Shown here in pieces: positions 13,601-23,764 of a stretch of DNA of 64,000 nt. Position numbers and translations under genes: made by a program. Every line of letters begins with the position of its first letter. Position 1 is the first letter of the stretch. The notes below the pieces were generated by a model. The model saw nothing but the letters and a program-made list of their open reading frames with translations. It made no database searches and had not been told where the DNA came from. Source of the DNA: Trichuris trichiura (taxonomy: Eukaryota > Nematoda > Enoplea > Trichinellida > Trichuridae); the NCBI GenBank assembly GCA_037903355.1, contig JBAJFE010000014.1:4650001-4714000 (forward strand), written 5' to 3'.

Positions 13601-14730
13601 GCTTTCATTTAGAAAATTCAGCACCACCGACTTCTTGTAGTCAGGACGAGGTCCCGTTATCGTCATATGCTGTTGAAGCTTCCTGTCAAATTACGAAATG
13701 AGGGAGTGACTGTGACAACCTGCCACCTTCCGGTATTGAATTCAAATAATTTATATTAATAAACTTCACTTGAATTCTGCAGTGACTGCGATGCACTTTC
13801 TTACTTAAAGAAAATGGGTTTGTTTCTTTTCTTTGTTTTGCCTATCCAACAAAAGTCGACATTTTTCGCTTAGTCTTTTCGTATTCTTTGCTAAATAATT
13901 GTCTAATGTTCTAATGGCAATTTTAGAGGCATAATAAATGCCTAGGCGCCCCGTGCTGCAAGTGAATAAACTACACGCTGCCAAAGCTATAAAGCTCACT
14001 TTCATTCAGTCATCGGTACTTTTTGAGGGACCAATACGGAGAACTACGCTTGATAGCTCGGTTGTCTTATGGAAGGTGAAGTGGTTTAAAACCGAATGAG
14101 CCGCTAGAGACGGGTGAAGGCGAAACACCTGACAGCTCTGGTTTTTAATAAAGTTCTAAAGGGGCTCTCCGTAAATAAACTTTCACTCTATTAAAATTCA
14201 ACTGTCTTAATACTTCAAGTTTGTTAATAGTGGAAATCTGTGATGACTGAACAAGAACAATCCAAACGGTTTGGATAAAGTAATGTGAAGGTTAGGACAG
14301 GATCATAAATGGCCAGTGGGAAGAACGGTTGCGTTTAGATTCACATTTTTGAGCAATCAATCGCTTATTGCTCATGAACGGTAGATAAGGAAAATTATTA
14401 ATTGCAGACGGTAACAATTTACAGCTTAATCTGAAATTGCTTATAGGATTCAGCACCTATGAGGAAGGAACTTTGTCGAAAAACACTTTGAAGCTTCGAC
14501 TGGCAGATATTGGCCGCGTCTCGTTTTCAAGAGATTTACCCGTGAAAGAAGTGATAACTTGAATTGTAATAAATTCTGTTTCAATTTTAACTCTTGCTTT
14601 GCAGCTTGAAAGGACGTTCACGCTGAAGAAACCAAACCGATTAGAACAGTGGCAACGCATGAGAACTGCTACTCATCCCACGGAAGGGCTGCTCGACCAC
14701 GCCATCGTAGTGTACGAAAAGATTGGTTAA
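10662..14730 (+). CDS. THAP4/nitrobindin-type heme-binding domain protein
   Basis: Four exons, 10662-11026, 11073-11179, 14447-14550 and 14605-14730, splice in phase to 702 nt (233 residues plus stop). The product matches the small beta-barrel nitrobindin domain found at the C-terminus of THAP4. Visible blocks are LNWLKGVWRAEY, TMTFGEELII, MRFLNFSARAW, HDEWGYITVDP, YEEGTLSKN, ADIGRVSFSRDLP, LERTFTL and a terminal LLDHAIVVYEK. Family members bind ferric heme and react with nitrogen oxides; no THAP zinc finger is present. Upstream of the domain is a hydrophobic run, MLSMSLFLIFVLYF, so the protein may be secreted or membrane-anchored. The ATG at 10776 in the same frame would put that run at the N-terminus as a signal peptide and is a good alternative start. 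Intron 2 is 3.3 kb and contains a hairpin repeat. A polyadenylation signal AATAAA lies at 14781-14786. Confidence 0.85.
12832..12975. repeat. Hairpin with about 45-bp arms in intron
   Basis: The stretch from TATAAACGAGTCCCCCGAAG (about 12848) pairs with CTTCGAGAGACTCGTTTATG (ending about 12957) around a loop of about 20 bases near 12895. The arms contain CCGAAAGCTTC followed by GACTCGTTTAT, which resembles the GAAA/stem III side of the hammerhead motifs elsewhere in the window, but the CTGANGA box is absent. It is probably a decayed pair of element ends; a hairpin RNA gene is a weaker alternative. Confidence 0.5.
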
Positions 14731-14780
14731 GGTTTATCTTTTTTAGTGTGTTACTTCTTGCTCTGAATTTAAAGTAAGGA

Positions 14781-14786
14781 AATAAA
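14781..14786 (+). terminator. Polyadenylation signal of nitrobindin-like gene
   Basis: A canonical AATAAA lies 51 bases after the stop codon at 14728-14730. Confidence 0.6.
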
Positions 14787-14989
14787 AGTTTCACGTTGAT
14801 TGCTTTAACAGTGCAGCTATCTATCTATTAATAATAGCATACATTTCAAACTTACATGTGGCACCAAAGAAGCTTGTCCCTGTGCCTTTGTCACAGAATC
14901 AGTATACAGTTCAGAGACTATGGGTCACAAAGACCGTTCTAGCATTCGCTAATTTGTTACTCTTTCAACGACTTTTGAACGTTATAAGG

Positions 14990-15453
14990 CCGTGTTTCTC
15001 AAGGTCAGGGTCGTTAGCGCCCCCCGTGAACGTTTCAGAGCGTTTTCGCCTCCCAGTTCTGATTGACCGATTTTGAGCACGTTGATTGTATGGAAGGAAG
15101 GGCGGGAGGGTTAGCCGGGACGTCATAGTGTAGGTGCTGCACAAAGTTATATAAGGAAAGCGTCTCTCACTCCCACACAGTGTGTCGAACACTGACGTTC
15201 TCACTCACCATCCCCCTCCCCGCATCCCGCAGTCCTTCCTTCTAGCCAATCAGAACTGCGGGCGCAACCGCATGTAACTTTCTCTTAACCAGTATGCACA
15301 ATACGTGACCCGCAGATCCCACCTTCCTATTCACTTCAGCACGATGATCCAGGTGGGGCAGCTGCCTCCCAAGCACCCCATTGGCGACTTGCGCTCTCGC
15401 CGACTTCAAAAACGCCCCCTGGTGGGGCACATGCCCAGCCGTGAGAATCACGG
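14990..15453. mobile_element. hAT-type MITE, copy 2
   Basis: It starts CCGTGTTTCTCAAGG and ends TGAGAATCACGG. The flanking 8-mers TTATAAGG (14982-14989) and TTATAAAA (15454-15461) agree at six of eight positions, as expected for an aged hAT target duplication. At 464 bp it aligns throughout with 1051-1518 in the same orientation. It has no transposase. Confidence 0.85.
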
Positions 15454-15499
15454 TTATAAAATAAACTTGGGTATTGCCGGTTATGTACCCCACCATCTG

Positions 15500-15650
15500 A
15501 AAAATGTAGGTTCTTTTCTAGCAAGCATGTGGCCAACCTGCGCGGTCTTTCTTGGTAAGCATGCAAGCTATTCTGTTCTGCCTTTTCCTAGTCTTGATAC
15601 AAAATGTAAGCGTTACTTTGAGGCTTAAGTAAGGGCAGAACAGGGTGACT
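15500..15650. repeat. Small dispersed repeat with inverted ends, copy 1
   Basis: The sequence TTTCTAGCAAGCATG and the following bases resemble 59165-59290 (TTTCTGGCAAACATG). Both copies end in an inverted pair, here TTCTGCCTTTTCCTAGTC against GGCTTAAGTAAGGGCAGAA. Related words occur reversed at 20965-21125. It is non-coding, function unknown. Confidence 0.45.
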
Positions 15651-15866
15651 CACTAACTTACAGTACGCTGGTGCAGACAAGAACCATAAAGTTTTATTGC
15701 CTGTGGGTTACGGTACCAACTACTCTCTCCATCCTGGAAGAAGGAACAAGTTCAGTTTCAAAATAAGATGGCTGTAGCTTTTGAAATGAACTTGTCCCCT
15801 GTCTGCCCACTGCGGTAAAAGAGTAGCTCCTAAAGCTATGGATAATCAAAATTTACAAGGGAGAAA

Positions 15867-16617
15867 AGAATAGCATAATGCTTGTACGGAGATGCTACCC
15901 GTTAGATGATTATTTGGCGAAGCTTTCAGGAAACACCTGTTTCCGTCTTCAGCGCATGAAAGAATTGCTGAACGTTTGCTGGTACATCACTAGTCAGACT
16001 AAATTACTTTAAATCGCCGAGGTCTCTAGGTGTTTGAAACTGGTCACAACATTAAAAAAGCGAGTAGGAAAGTAAAGGGTAACAGAAATCATGGCGGAAA
16101 GAGTTTTTACAGGGGAAAAAGCAAAAAGGAAGGGAAATAAGGGGAAGAAAAACAATTGGGGGACTGCAGAAAAGGGGGATTTCCCAAGGAACTATCGAGC
16201 ACCGTTATTGTCCTTGTACAAGAGATTAATGCATGAGGTTCGTGGCCCTGATGGTGTTAGTACAGGAATCGTTTACTGCAATGCCACTGCAGTACCTCTT
16301 AATGATTGAATTGAATTTCATGTAAAGTGCTTCTTTTCTTTCCTTTTTTTCATTTCTTTTATCTTCTTTTTCCCCTTTTAAAAACTCTTCCCATGATTTC
16401 TGTTACTCTTTGCTTTTCTACTCCCTTTTTAATGTTGTCAGCCCTTCAAAGCATCCTAAGACTTCCTCAGTTTAAAGTAATTTAATCTGACTAATGATGT
16501 GCCAGCACGTGCTCTCCCATTCTTTCATGCGCTGAAGACCGGAACAGATATTTCTCCAAAGCTTCGCCAAATAAACATTTAACGGGTAGCATCTCTGTAC
16601 AACTATTGTGCTATTTC
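15867..16617. repeat. Long fold-back element, about 285-bp arms
   Basis: The left arm (from AATAGCATAATGCTTGTACG) and right arm (to GTACAACTATTGTGCTATTTC) are reverse complements with scattered changes over about 285 bp each. They enclose a unique spacer at about 16150-16320. Blocks such as GAGATGCTACCCGTTA, ATTTGGCGAAGCTTT and CTTCAGCGCATGAAAGAAT occur in both. No transposase is visible, so this looks like a non-autonomous long-inverted-repeat transposon. Confidence 0.8.
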
Positions 16618-17224
16618 ACACACCTGACAGAAAGAGCTTCATTTTCAACGCAACGGACAAAAGAGTTAAAAGAATAAAATATACTTCCGAAGACTGCTAT
16701 GTGACACCTATATTCAACATCAGGCGCTAATACCAATAAAATTAAGCTTTGCTGCAGTTTACTGCGCATTCCAGCTTGGAAAAGCCTTAACGCTGCCTCC
16801 TGAATAAGAGTTAACCGATTTCGACTTACGCAAAATAAAACAAACGTTTTTTAGAGTAATCGGAAGTCACACCTCAGCAAAACAAAGTTCCTTTCTTTGT
16901 ACGAAATGGTCTACTTCATAATTGAGTACAGTTGGTTTAGGAATAAGTCTTTTTGTCGTCAACGTACAATAAAGTGGTGACCGCGCGATGCGCATTACTT
17001 GATTCTGTAGTTCTCAGGTTTGTTAAACTGAACTGTACAAATAGCGAAACTATGCCCACCCCGTCTGAAAGTAGTTGACAGTCAAAAAAAAGCAAATCAT
17101 ATAGTAGAAAAACATAATTTCATAGATCACATACACGATAGCGCTGTCGTATGTTATGGTGGATTTTTTTAAAGTCCACACAGCAGCTTCATTACCATTC
17201 GCAAAGTATTCACAAATACCAATA

Positions 17225-19328
17225 CTAGCCAAGGACTTCAAATGCGTTTTCAGAATAGCGACAATTATCGTAACTAACTGGTTGAACCAAGTTAAACGCC
17301 CTGACGAGGCCGTTTATGAAATGATTCTTCTCTAACCACTGGAGCACTTCGTCTTCATACTTGCTTTTGAAAGTGTCTGGGTCGCGTACAAGCACTGTGA
17401 CCGGATAGCGAATCCAATTGGAAATGACAGCGTATTCATAGCGACTGTTGCCTAATGTGTCGTTGCTGACGGGTCCAACGTTGTATATCCAAACTTAATT
17501 ATTGAATGAAACCATTAAGCAATGAAACTTAAATCATATCATATCGTTCTTACAGGGAACGGGGTCGGACGATTCACTGCTATGCATCTGGAGCATTCCC
17601 GGTTGACGTCCTCCTCGAAATGCGTAACCTATGGAGTATCTTACTTGACCAAAGTCTGAGCCTTCTCTATAAATCTTCAGCGCAGTGTAAGTGGCAGTTT
17701 TGCCATTTTCGGTCAGTCCGCCAACTGAAAACAAAGAACAACATAATGGAAGTTTCTTATGAAAACAAGCTATTGTCTTTAGCGACAAGTCATTGTTACG
17801 AACGTATGCCTAAGATTAATAAAATGAGGCTAAAGGTGTACGCGTTAGCACTTAAAACAATTATGATTACTACTTGTTCAAAACGCTGCATGCTTTCTTG
17901 GACTGGCACTTCCGAAAACTAAATTGCAGCAGTATATTTTCACATTCTTTGAAATGTGCAAGCTGTAATAGTTTTTATTGCTAAGTTAGTGGCAAGGTAT
18001 AGCAAGACACGTGAAAGTTGTCAGGCGTTTTTAGTCATGCTTGCATATTTAGCGTAGAAATATTTTGCCTACTTACAATGATGGACGATACACCTGTCTT
18101 CTGAAGCTCGAGGGCTATTTACTCCCTTAAATGAGACCTAAGCTGAAACAACCGAGAATACAACTTTTACCTCGAACCATCTACCCATGAACAATTCCAA
18201 GTCAAGGTTGGGCATATCTGGCACCAATGCATCCGTCAAATTATCCGCCATTTTTTGCAACGCATTAGGCTGCATCAATGAAGTTATATTTGACTTTTCC
18301 ATTATTCTTTTGCCAATACTTGCTGCAAATTAATGATGGAAAACGCCTATTCCGGCAGATAGAAACTGCTTACAAAGTAGTCCCATAATGTCAACGCTGC
18401 TTTGGGATTTCAGGCCAGGTAGTCCAGGTAGAGCAGGGAGGCCTGCCACTGGAGGCCCTCTCATGGCAGCACCTTGACCAAAGGCGGGTAGCGCTTGATT
18501 GAATCCGGCTGAAAACATTGTAGCTTAAAGTACAGTAATGTGTATGTCAACCAAACCCCCTCCAGTTATTCTTTGACCGAGTCCTTTCAAAATATCCAGC
18601 AGGCCTTTGTGCGACAACGGATCTGCGCTTGCAGCGGAAAACGATGGCATTGGTTCTGCGGATGGGAAAAACTTTCTTAGCACAGGGCTTAGGACCTGCT
18701 TGGTCAAGCCGACAACGTCTACTTTGGATTTCGCAGCCGCAGCGGTACCTTCTGCGGGTGAGAAAGGAACCACTTTTGGTACTGCGCTCTGAATCTCAGA
18801 GACTATAGCCGTTCCTTTCTGTACTATATTATGGCCAATGTTTCTAAGATTAGGAGCAGTTCCTGAAGGAATGAGTGCCCCCTCTTCTGCTAATAGGCTA
18901 CTCAGTCCTGGAGCTTTCGCAATAACTGGAGGTGAAGGAGTTGGTAAACCCATTTCATTAAGCATACGTACAGACTGCGCTGATGCACCGGCAACTCTTT
19001 TCGGATTCCGCTGGACTGGAGTTATTTTAACAGCCAGTCTATCTCTATAGAACTGCTGGATGTCTGCGGTCGGTGAGAATTTCCGAGTAGCAACTTGTTT
19101 CCCAATCGTAGGAGCTGAAGCAGTTTCTAGATAAGCCCGTGTTTCTGCAGAAACATGTTGAGCATTCCGGACTGGTTCAGTTTCGTCAGCATCATTCAGG
19201 CTTACGTCGCTCTTGTAACGAAGAACGACAGGGCGAGAGTGAGTTTTGCTGTTGAACAGTGAACTATGCTCTGCTCCATGCGTTACTTCCAAGTAGGATA
19301 TAAGGCATATTACCAGCAAAACGAGCAT
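17225..19328 (-). CDS. Secreted lipocalin-domain protein with long N-terminal extension
   Basis: Six exons, 19328-18557, 18508-18374, 18322-18171, 18125-18077, 17724-17554 and 17493-17225, splice in phase to 1548 nt (515 residues plus stop). The N-terminus MLVLLVICLISYL is a signal peptide. Residues of about 20-340 are Ser/Pro/Ala-rich with no recognised domain, including a repeated LPALPGLPGL patch. The lipocalin fold begins near residue 350 with LELFMGRWFEGVNSP, the GxW-type first strand, followed by a cysteine (EDRCIVHH). It continues through TATYTALKIY, WIYNVGPVSN, YEYAVISNWIRYPVTVLVRDP and a terminal PVSYDNCRYSENAF. The pattern resembles nematode lipocalin-related (LPR) proteins that bind small hydrophobic ligands outside cells. 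The N-terminal half is unusually long for a lipocalin of about 180 residues. The ligand cannot be predicted. Confidence 0.85.
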
Positions 19329-19373
19329 TCTGTAAGGTACCTTCAGAGCTTTGTAACTCTAGCTTTTGATCCG

Positions 19374-19540
19374 GTCGTTTGGAAGTGTCCTGAATAGCTG
19401 ATGCTCTTCTTTAGGTTCAATGGCCTTTTCTTCATTCGACCTTTGCACTGCAGGTAACGCTGTTGGTCGTTGAACTAGGCTTTCTGGTGCCAATGGATTG
19501 CCTATTTTATTGTCTTCTACTGCGATCGATAGTTCCTATC
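19374..19540 (-). other. Possible terminal exon upstream of lipocalin gene
   Basis: An open frame of about 54 codons on the minus strand (GNPLAPESLVQRPTALPAVQ and following) ends in TAG about 45 bases before the lipocalin ATG. Its composition resembles the low-complexity N-terminus of the lipocalin gene. It could be the last exon of a neighbouring gene or a decayed alternative first exon. No convincing acceptor or partner exon was found. Confidence 0.25.
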
Positions 19541-21208
19541 GTTCGTTAGTGATGTAGGCAGCATTCACTCACGTACTACAGCGAAAGAAATGTGATAATG
19601 AACTGCATTTTTAACAGCCTTTTTAGACTAACAAAATGTTAAACAAGACAGTAGCGACTGGCGGTTTATGAATATTAATCGATTTAACTTCGCTAGAAGG
19701 AACAGTACTTCTGACAGGCACACATTTGGACCGTTTTTCCATGACAGAAAGTGGAAAGGCGAGCTTCGAATGCTTCACTTTTTTTTACTGAGGTGTGATA
19801 AACAAGTCAGCTCCCTACCTGCTAATTGGGTAGGCTGGCTTGCTCTCCCCTAATCCGGCCATTGAAGAAACGCCATGTCCGCCAGTTCCGCTTAATCTGC
19901 GCAATTAATGAATGTCATGACATGGCAATTGTAGCTGCGGATGCAGGCGGGTGGTACAACTTTGTCGTCTGACAAATGGCAGCCCGTGGTACATGGGCAT
20001 GAGCGCTATCGGTTAATCCGCCTGTTAGCTGGATGCCACATGCGGTGTGGAGATGCAGGAGCCTTGGCATAACCCTCGTAGGTCAACCGCCTCAAGCGTT
20101 GGCAGAAGCAGATTAATTCCCATAATCCCTCTGCAAAACAACTGCAGAATGGTGTAAAACCACGCATGCCGACGGGCAGAGGACAGACGGAAAAGAGGGT
20201 CCGACAAACGCCATACTACCGCATCGATGGCGATTATCTGTATCGTTGTGTACATAGCGTTATGCCACGCACTTCTTCTGCAATAAATTCCTCCGCACAA
20301 GCTCAAGGAATCGCTCAAGCAGTTACGCTCTCCCGCGGCAACTTTGCTACATGAGGTAAAAGCATTTGAAAACCTGTTTTCCCATATTTCTGCTGTAAAC
20401 TAATCTGAACTGAATTACGTGCGAATTTGTACCTCTTTTAACCTTTGTTTGTGAATAGTTTACGCCTCTGCCAATAAGGATAAAGCGCCATCTAGTTTTG
20501 CGCTAATCTTGAAAATGAAGAATGTATTTAGAGAGATTTTAGCTAACCAATTGCTATGAACTTTCTCGATAAACCCGTGGGTAAACATGCTTCCAATGTG
20601 AAAAATGCCAGTGCTTAAGTTCATGTCTACCATGCTAAATGAGGCCTCATCAATCAAGACAATAAAGTCGTGTACAGCTGTCAAGAAACTGAAACTGAAG
20701 AGAAAACGCGAGGCATTTGTTGAGACTATTAAAACACAGAGTTTTGGACAGTCGTTTCCTTTTCACTGTGCCTTGTAGCACTGAAAATTTCCCATATATC
20801 TTTTAGAACCCATTTCGTCAACTGAGTAAAGTCGATTCGATTAAACCTCTCACACGTCGGGTGCTGGCCCAACTTCTGCTTGAACTTTTCTCGAGCTAAG
20901 TGTCCTATGTTGTTTATTACTTGTATAATGACACTTCCATAGTAGTATAAACATAAAGCGTACATTTGTTTAGGCTTAGGCAAGGAAGAACTAAATGCCT
21001 AGCTTATGTCGCGAATAAGCAGGACGGCCAGCGGCATTCAACCCTGTAATAAAAGCTACACGTAACATGTGCTTCACCAAGAAAAGACATGCCAGCCATC
21101 TTGACCTTGCCTAAACTTAAAAGGAAGTAGCCATGTTATATTTCAGCTTCACCTTACGCAAGGACAGAATCTTGAAAACGTGGTTTCTTGGTACGGGACC
21201 ATATGTTT
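19541..21208. other. Intergenic region
   Basis: No gene was recognised. A small inverted-end repeat occupies about 20965-21125 (GTTTAGGCTTAGGCAAGG against CCTTGCCTAAACTTAAA), possibly a third member of the family seen at 15500 and 59160. Confidence 0.4.
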
Positions 21209-21262
21209 TCATAATGAAAAACTTTATTACGGGTAGGTTCCTTTGTATTTATGAATGTAAAT

Positions 21263-21311
21263 AAGACTCCGGAGCTTTCGGGTCATTCGAGACCCGTCAT
21301 CAGCGGTCTTC
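21263..21311 (-). ncRNA. Hammerhead ribozyme motif, left arm
   Basis: On the minus strand the arm reads stem I strand AAGACCG, core CTGATGA, an extra C, stem II GGGTC/GACCC with loop TCGAAT, core GAAA, minimal stem III GC, then TC before the predicted cleavage, and CGGAGTCTT pairing back to AAGACCG. Every invariant core base is present. It is type I with a palindromic AGCT stem III, like the dimer-forming motifs of Penelope elements and retrozymes. Confidence 0.8.
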
Positions 21312-21781
21312 GAACCTAAGCTGATATGAGATAAACAGCTTATATCAACTTAGAAAGCAACCCAACAGAATTATAACCAAAGCAGATAAAGGGAACAGAA
21401 TCGTCTTACTTGACAGAAGCACCTACATCGAAAAGATGACAGCTATCTTGAATACTAGCAATTATACGCCCCTACCAACCGACCCTACAGAGGTTTCCCG
21501 AAAAAATCTCTGATCTCTTCTCATCATATATGCCACAGAAACCAAAGAACCTGCTATCACCAAAATGACAACATATCTTAAGTTTGCATCGAACTTCATA
21601 CCCCCTGAGCTCTATGGTCTCCCAAAAGTACACAAACCAGATATCCCGCTGAGACCGATAGTCTCCACAATTAACAGCATTACCACTGAACTCAGTAGAT
21701 ACTTAAGTAAGATCATCAAACCTCTAACAGGCAAGGAACCATCCTTTGTCAAAAACAGCAAAACGCTTGTCAACGAAATAA

Positions 21782-21830
21782 GAAGACCGCTGATGACGGG
21801 TCTCGAATGACCCGAAAGCTCTGGAGTCTT
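21782..21830 (+). ncRNA. Hammerhead ribozyme motif, right arm
   Basis: CTGATGA lies at 21790-21796, an extra C at 21797, stem II GGGTC (21798-21802) pairs GACCC (21809-21813), and GAAA is at 21814-21817. The predicted cleavage follows C21821. Stem I pairs CCG (21787-21789) with TGG (21822-21824) and AAGA (21783-21786) with TCTT (21827-21830) around an internal loop. It differs from the left-arm copy by one C-to-T change next to the cleavage site, giving a G-U pair. Confidence 0.85.
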
Positions 21831-22364
21831 ATTTACATTCGTAAATACACGGGAACCTATCCGTAATAAAGTTTTTCATTATGAGGGCAGAATCTTAACG
21901 AAAAATGAATAAACAAGGAACCTGAAGACAAGAAGGGGTTAAGCAGACACTAGGTTATCATGGCGGGGCATCGAACATGAACATCGCAAACGCAGCAGAA
22001 ACCTGGAAATATTTGGGTAACAAGGTTCACAGTTTGGTTTTCTGCTGTAGAGGGTTTTCTCACATTGATTATACCTCTGCAGCAGATTGGAGACGTCACA
22101 GAAAGGAACTGCGCTAAACCAAGCGTTTTCTGTTGAAGTAGTTATAGCTTCACTGAATGTAAACAAAATTTTTGTACATACAGAAAATTCTTAACAAAAA
22201 TTCCACAGCTTCGATGGAAGCTGCTTCTCTATCTCTGTCAGCGGAACATTGCCACCTCACTAGCATGCGTTTATGAGGAACAGTCAACCATGAACTGCTG
22301 TCAATTGTTTCGTTAGTAAGTATGGCGAAAGATTTTGGCTTAAGCAGTAGAACAAGCAGATATC

Positions 22365-23050
22365 AGGTGAAGCTTTTGTGCCAAACTATAGGTCGTCATC
22401 AGCGCCACGTTATCACTCACTGGGAACATCTTACTGTTCGCCAGCTCCTCCATCTGATCAACTTTGGCAGAGATATCAGCTGTCAGACCTAATCTCGAGT
22501 CGCTGAGCGTCTGTTCAACCGATCACTGTAACGGCATTACGACAAATCAGAAACAGCGAGAACTTAAGCGCGACACCGGTCGGCTTTTAAACCAGCCGGG
22601 TTTCGGGTCCGCTTTATCTTCGTTCTTTAATCCGTCCGACTGGTCTCACGTCGGTAGTGCCCCACAAGAACTTAACGTTGTAATTTTCATTCCTCCATTC
22701 GTAATGGGCGTTGGATAAATTCTCTTTCTTTTCTTGAGGTGAACGACATTTTCTCAGGGCAGTGTTCAATGTCCAAAAAATTTATTTACCGGCGGAGCTT
22801 AGGCAGCTGCAGAATTGTAGCGATCAATAAATAAGCAAGAGCACTTGCATGCCCGATGTTTCTCTCACTTGTAATTTCACTGCCGTGTTCAATTGAATGG
22901 ACGTTCAATGGTTCGAGATTAGAGTTGACTGGTGATGTCCCCGCCAAAGTTGGCTGAGTGGAGGGGCTTGTGAACAGTAAAACGTATCCAGTATGTGTTA
23001 ACATGGCGCTGATTACGGACTACGGTTGGGCTCCAAAGGTTGCTGGTAAA
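22365..23050. repeat. Diverged inverted repeat, about 190-bp arms
   Basis: The left arm at about 22365-22560 and the right arm at about 22860-23050 are reverse complements with many changes. Shared blocks include ATCAGCGCCA, TTACTGTTC, CTCCATC/CTCCACTC followed by CAACTTTGGC, and CTAATCTCGA. Short open frames in both arms (SNLEPL and PNLESL) are the same sequence read in opposite orientations, so they are not genes. A second inverted pair (TTCTCTTTCTTTTCTTG at about 22717 and its reverse at about 23093) lies outside the simple palindrome. Confidence 0.55.
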
Positions 23051-23345
23051 TCAAAGTTTTTGAACATCAGATGAGGTCCTGGGATGGGTGGTTCACCCCA
23101 AGAAAAGAAAGAGAATTCACCCAATACAAGTTACGAGTGCAGAGATAGAAAAGCAGCTAGTGACAACATGTACATGTGTACAAGGTGCAAGATTTATTTC
23201 CGGAAGGACCCTGTTGGAAATTTATTGAAGCGGGAGCTTTTAGACGATAAACCTTCACCGTTGTCAGAGGCTCAGCTATCGGTTTTAACGGGACCCTTCC
23301 GTAAGTAAAACGTTCATTCCACGAAAGCCTATGATCCCGTAAAGA

Positions 23346-23764
23346 AATGTTGTGTTCAGTGTGCCTGTACGTCGTCTATCGGGTTCTCTTCGCTCGGTTT
23401 ACGCATTTGCACATAGATAATTATTAATAGATTGTCACTACCGTCTATTCCACTTATGGCTATGGGCGCAGAAATGAGAATATTAATAATGGCAGTAATT
23501 TTTGAAGATGTGCTTTCTTTGGTAACAGGATCGTGATTTAACGAAACTGTATTCAATGGCGTTGTCCTGCTGGGCAAAAACGTTCCTCATTTTCAGAACA
23601 AAGAGTTTTTATCCCATCGGCTCTGATTACTCTACGTGACATTCCCATAAAACAGTACTTCATTAGCAGCACTCCTAAAGAGTAAATGAAAGACAGTAAA
23701 CACGTCATTCCTAACACCACGGCAACCCATGCATCGATAGTGTTCAGCCAGTTACGGTTGTTAT
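23346..23764 (-). pseudogene. Possible multi-pass membrane protein fragment
   Basis: From about 23764 the minus strand encodes LNTIDAWVAVVLGMTCLLSF and a following hydrophobic run, preceded by a plausible AG acceptor. The TIDAW motif and length recall transmembrane segment 3 of Cys-loop ligand-gated channels. The frame then breaks near 23575 and continues in another frame to a TGA at about 23356. Neighbouring exons were not found. It may be a channel gene remnant or chance. Confidence 0.25.

Larger units (their letters stand above)
21209..21884 (+). mobile_element. Penelope-like element remnant with inverted terminal arms
   Basis: Two 103-bp arms, 21209-21311 and 21782-21884, are nearly perfect reverse complements (TCATAATGAAAAACTTTATT at one end, AATAAAGTTTTTCATTATGA at the other). 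Between them is a reverse-transcriptase fragment in two frames. About 21391-21510 encodes IITKADKGNRIVLLDRSTY, and 21565-21781 encodes PPELYGLPKVHKPDIPLRPIV, ELSRYLSKIIKPL and FVKNSKTLVNEI. The ADKG and LPKxHKP blocks are diagnostic of Penelope-like elements. A TGA at about 21510 and a frame change break the frame, and the right arm cuts off the catalytic half. Each arm contains a hammerhead ribozyme motif, as Penelope pseudo-LTRs commonly do. Confidence 0.85.

Noticed and set aside
16091..16309. 72-codon Lys/Gly-rich frame
   Set aside because: It overlaps the arm and spacer of the long fold-back element, and its basic composition reflects an AAG/GGA-rich arm.
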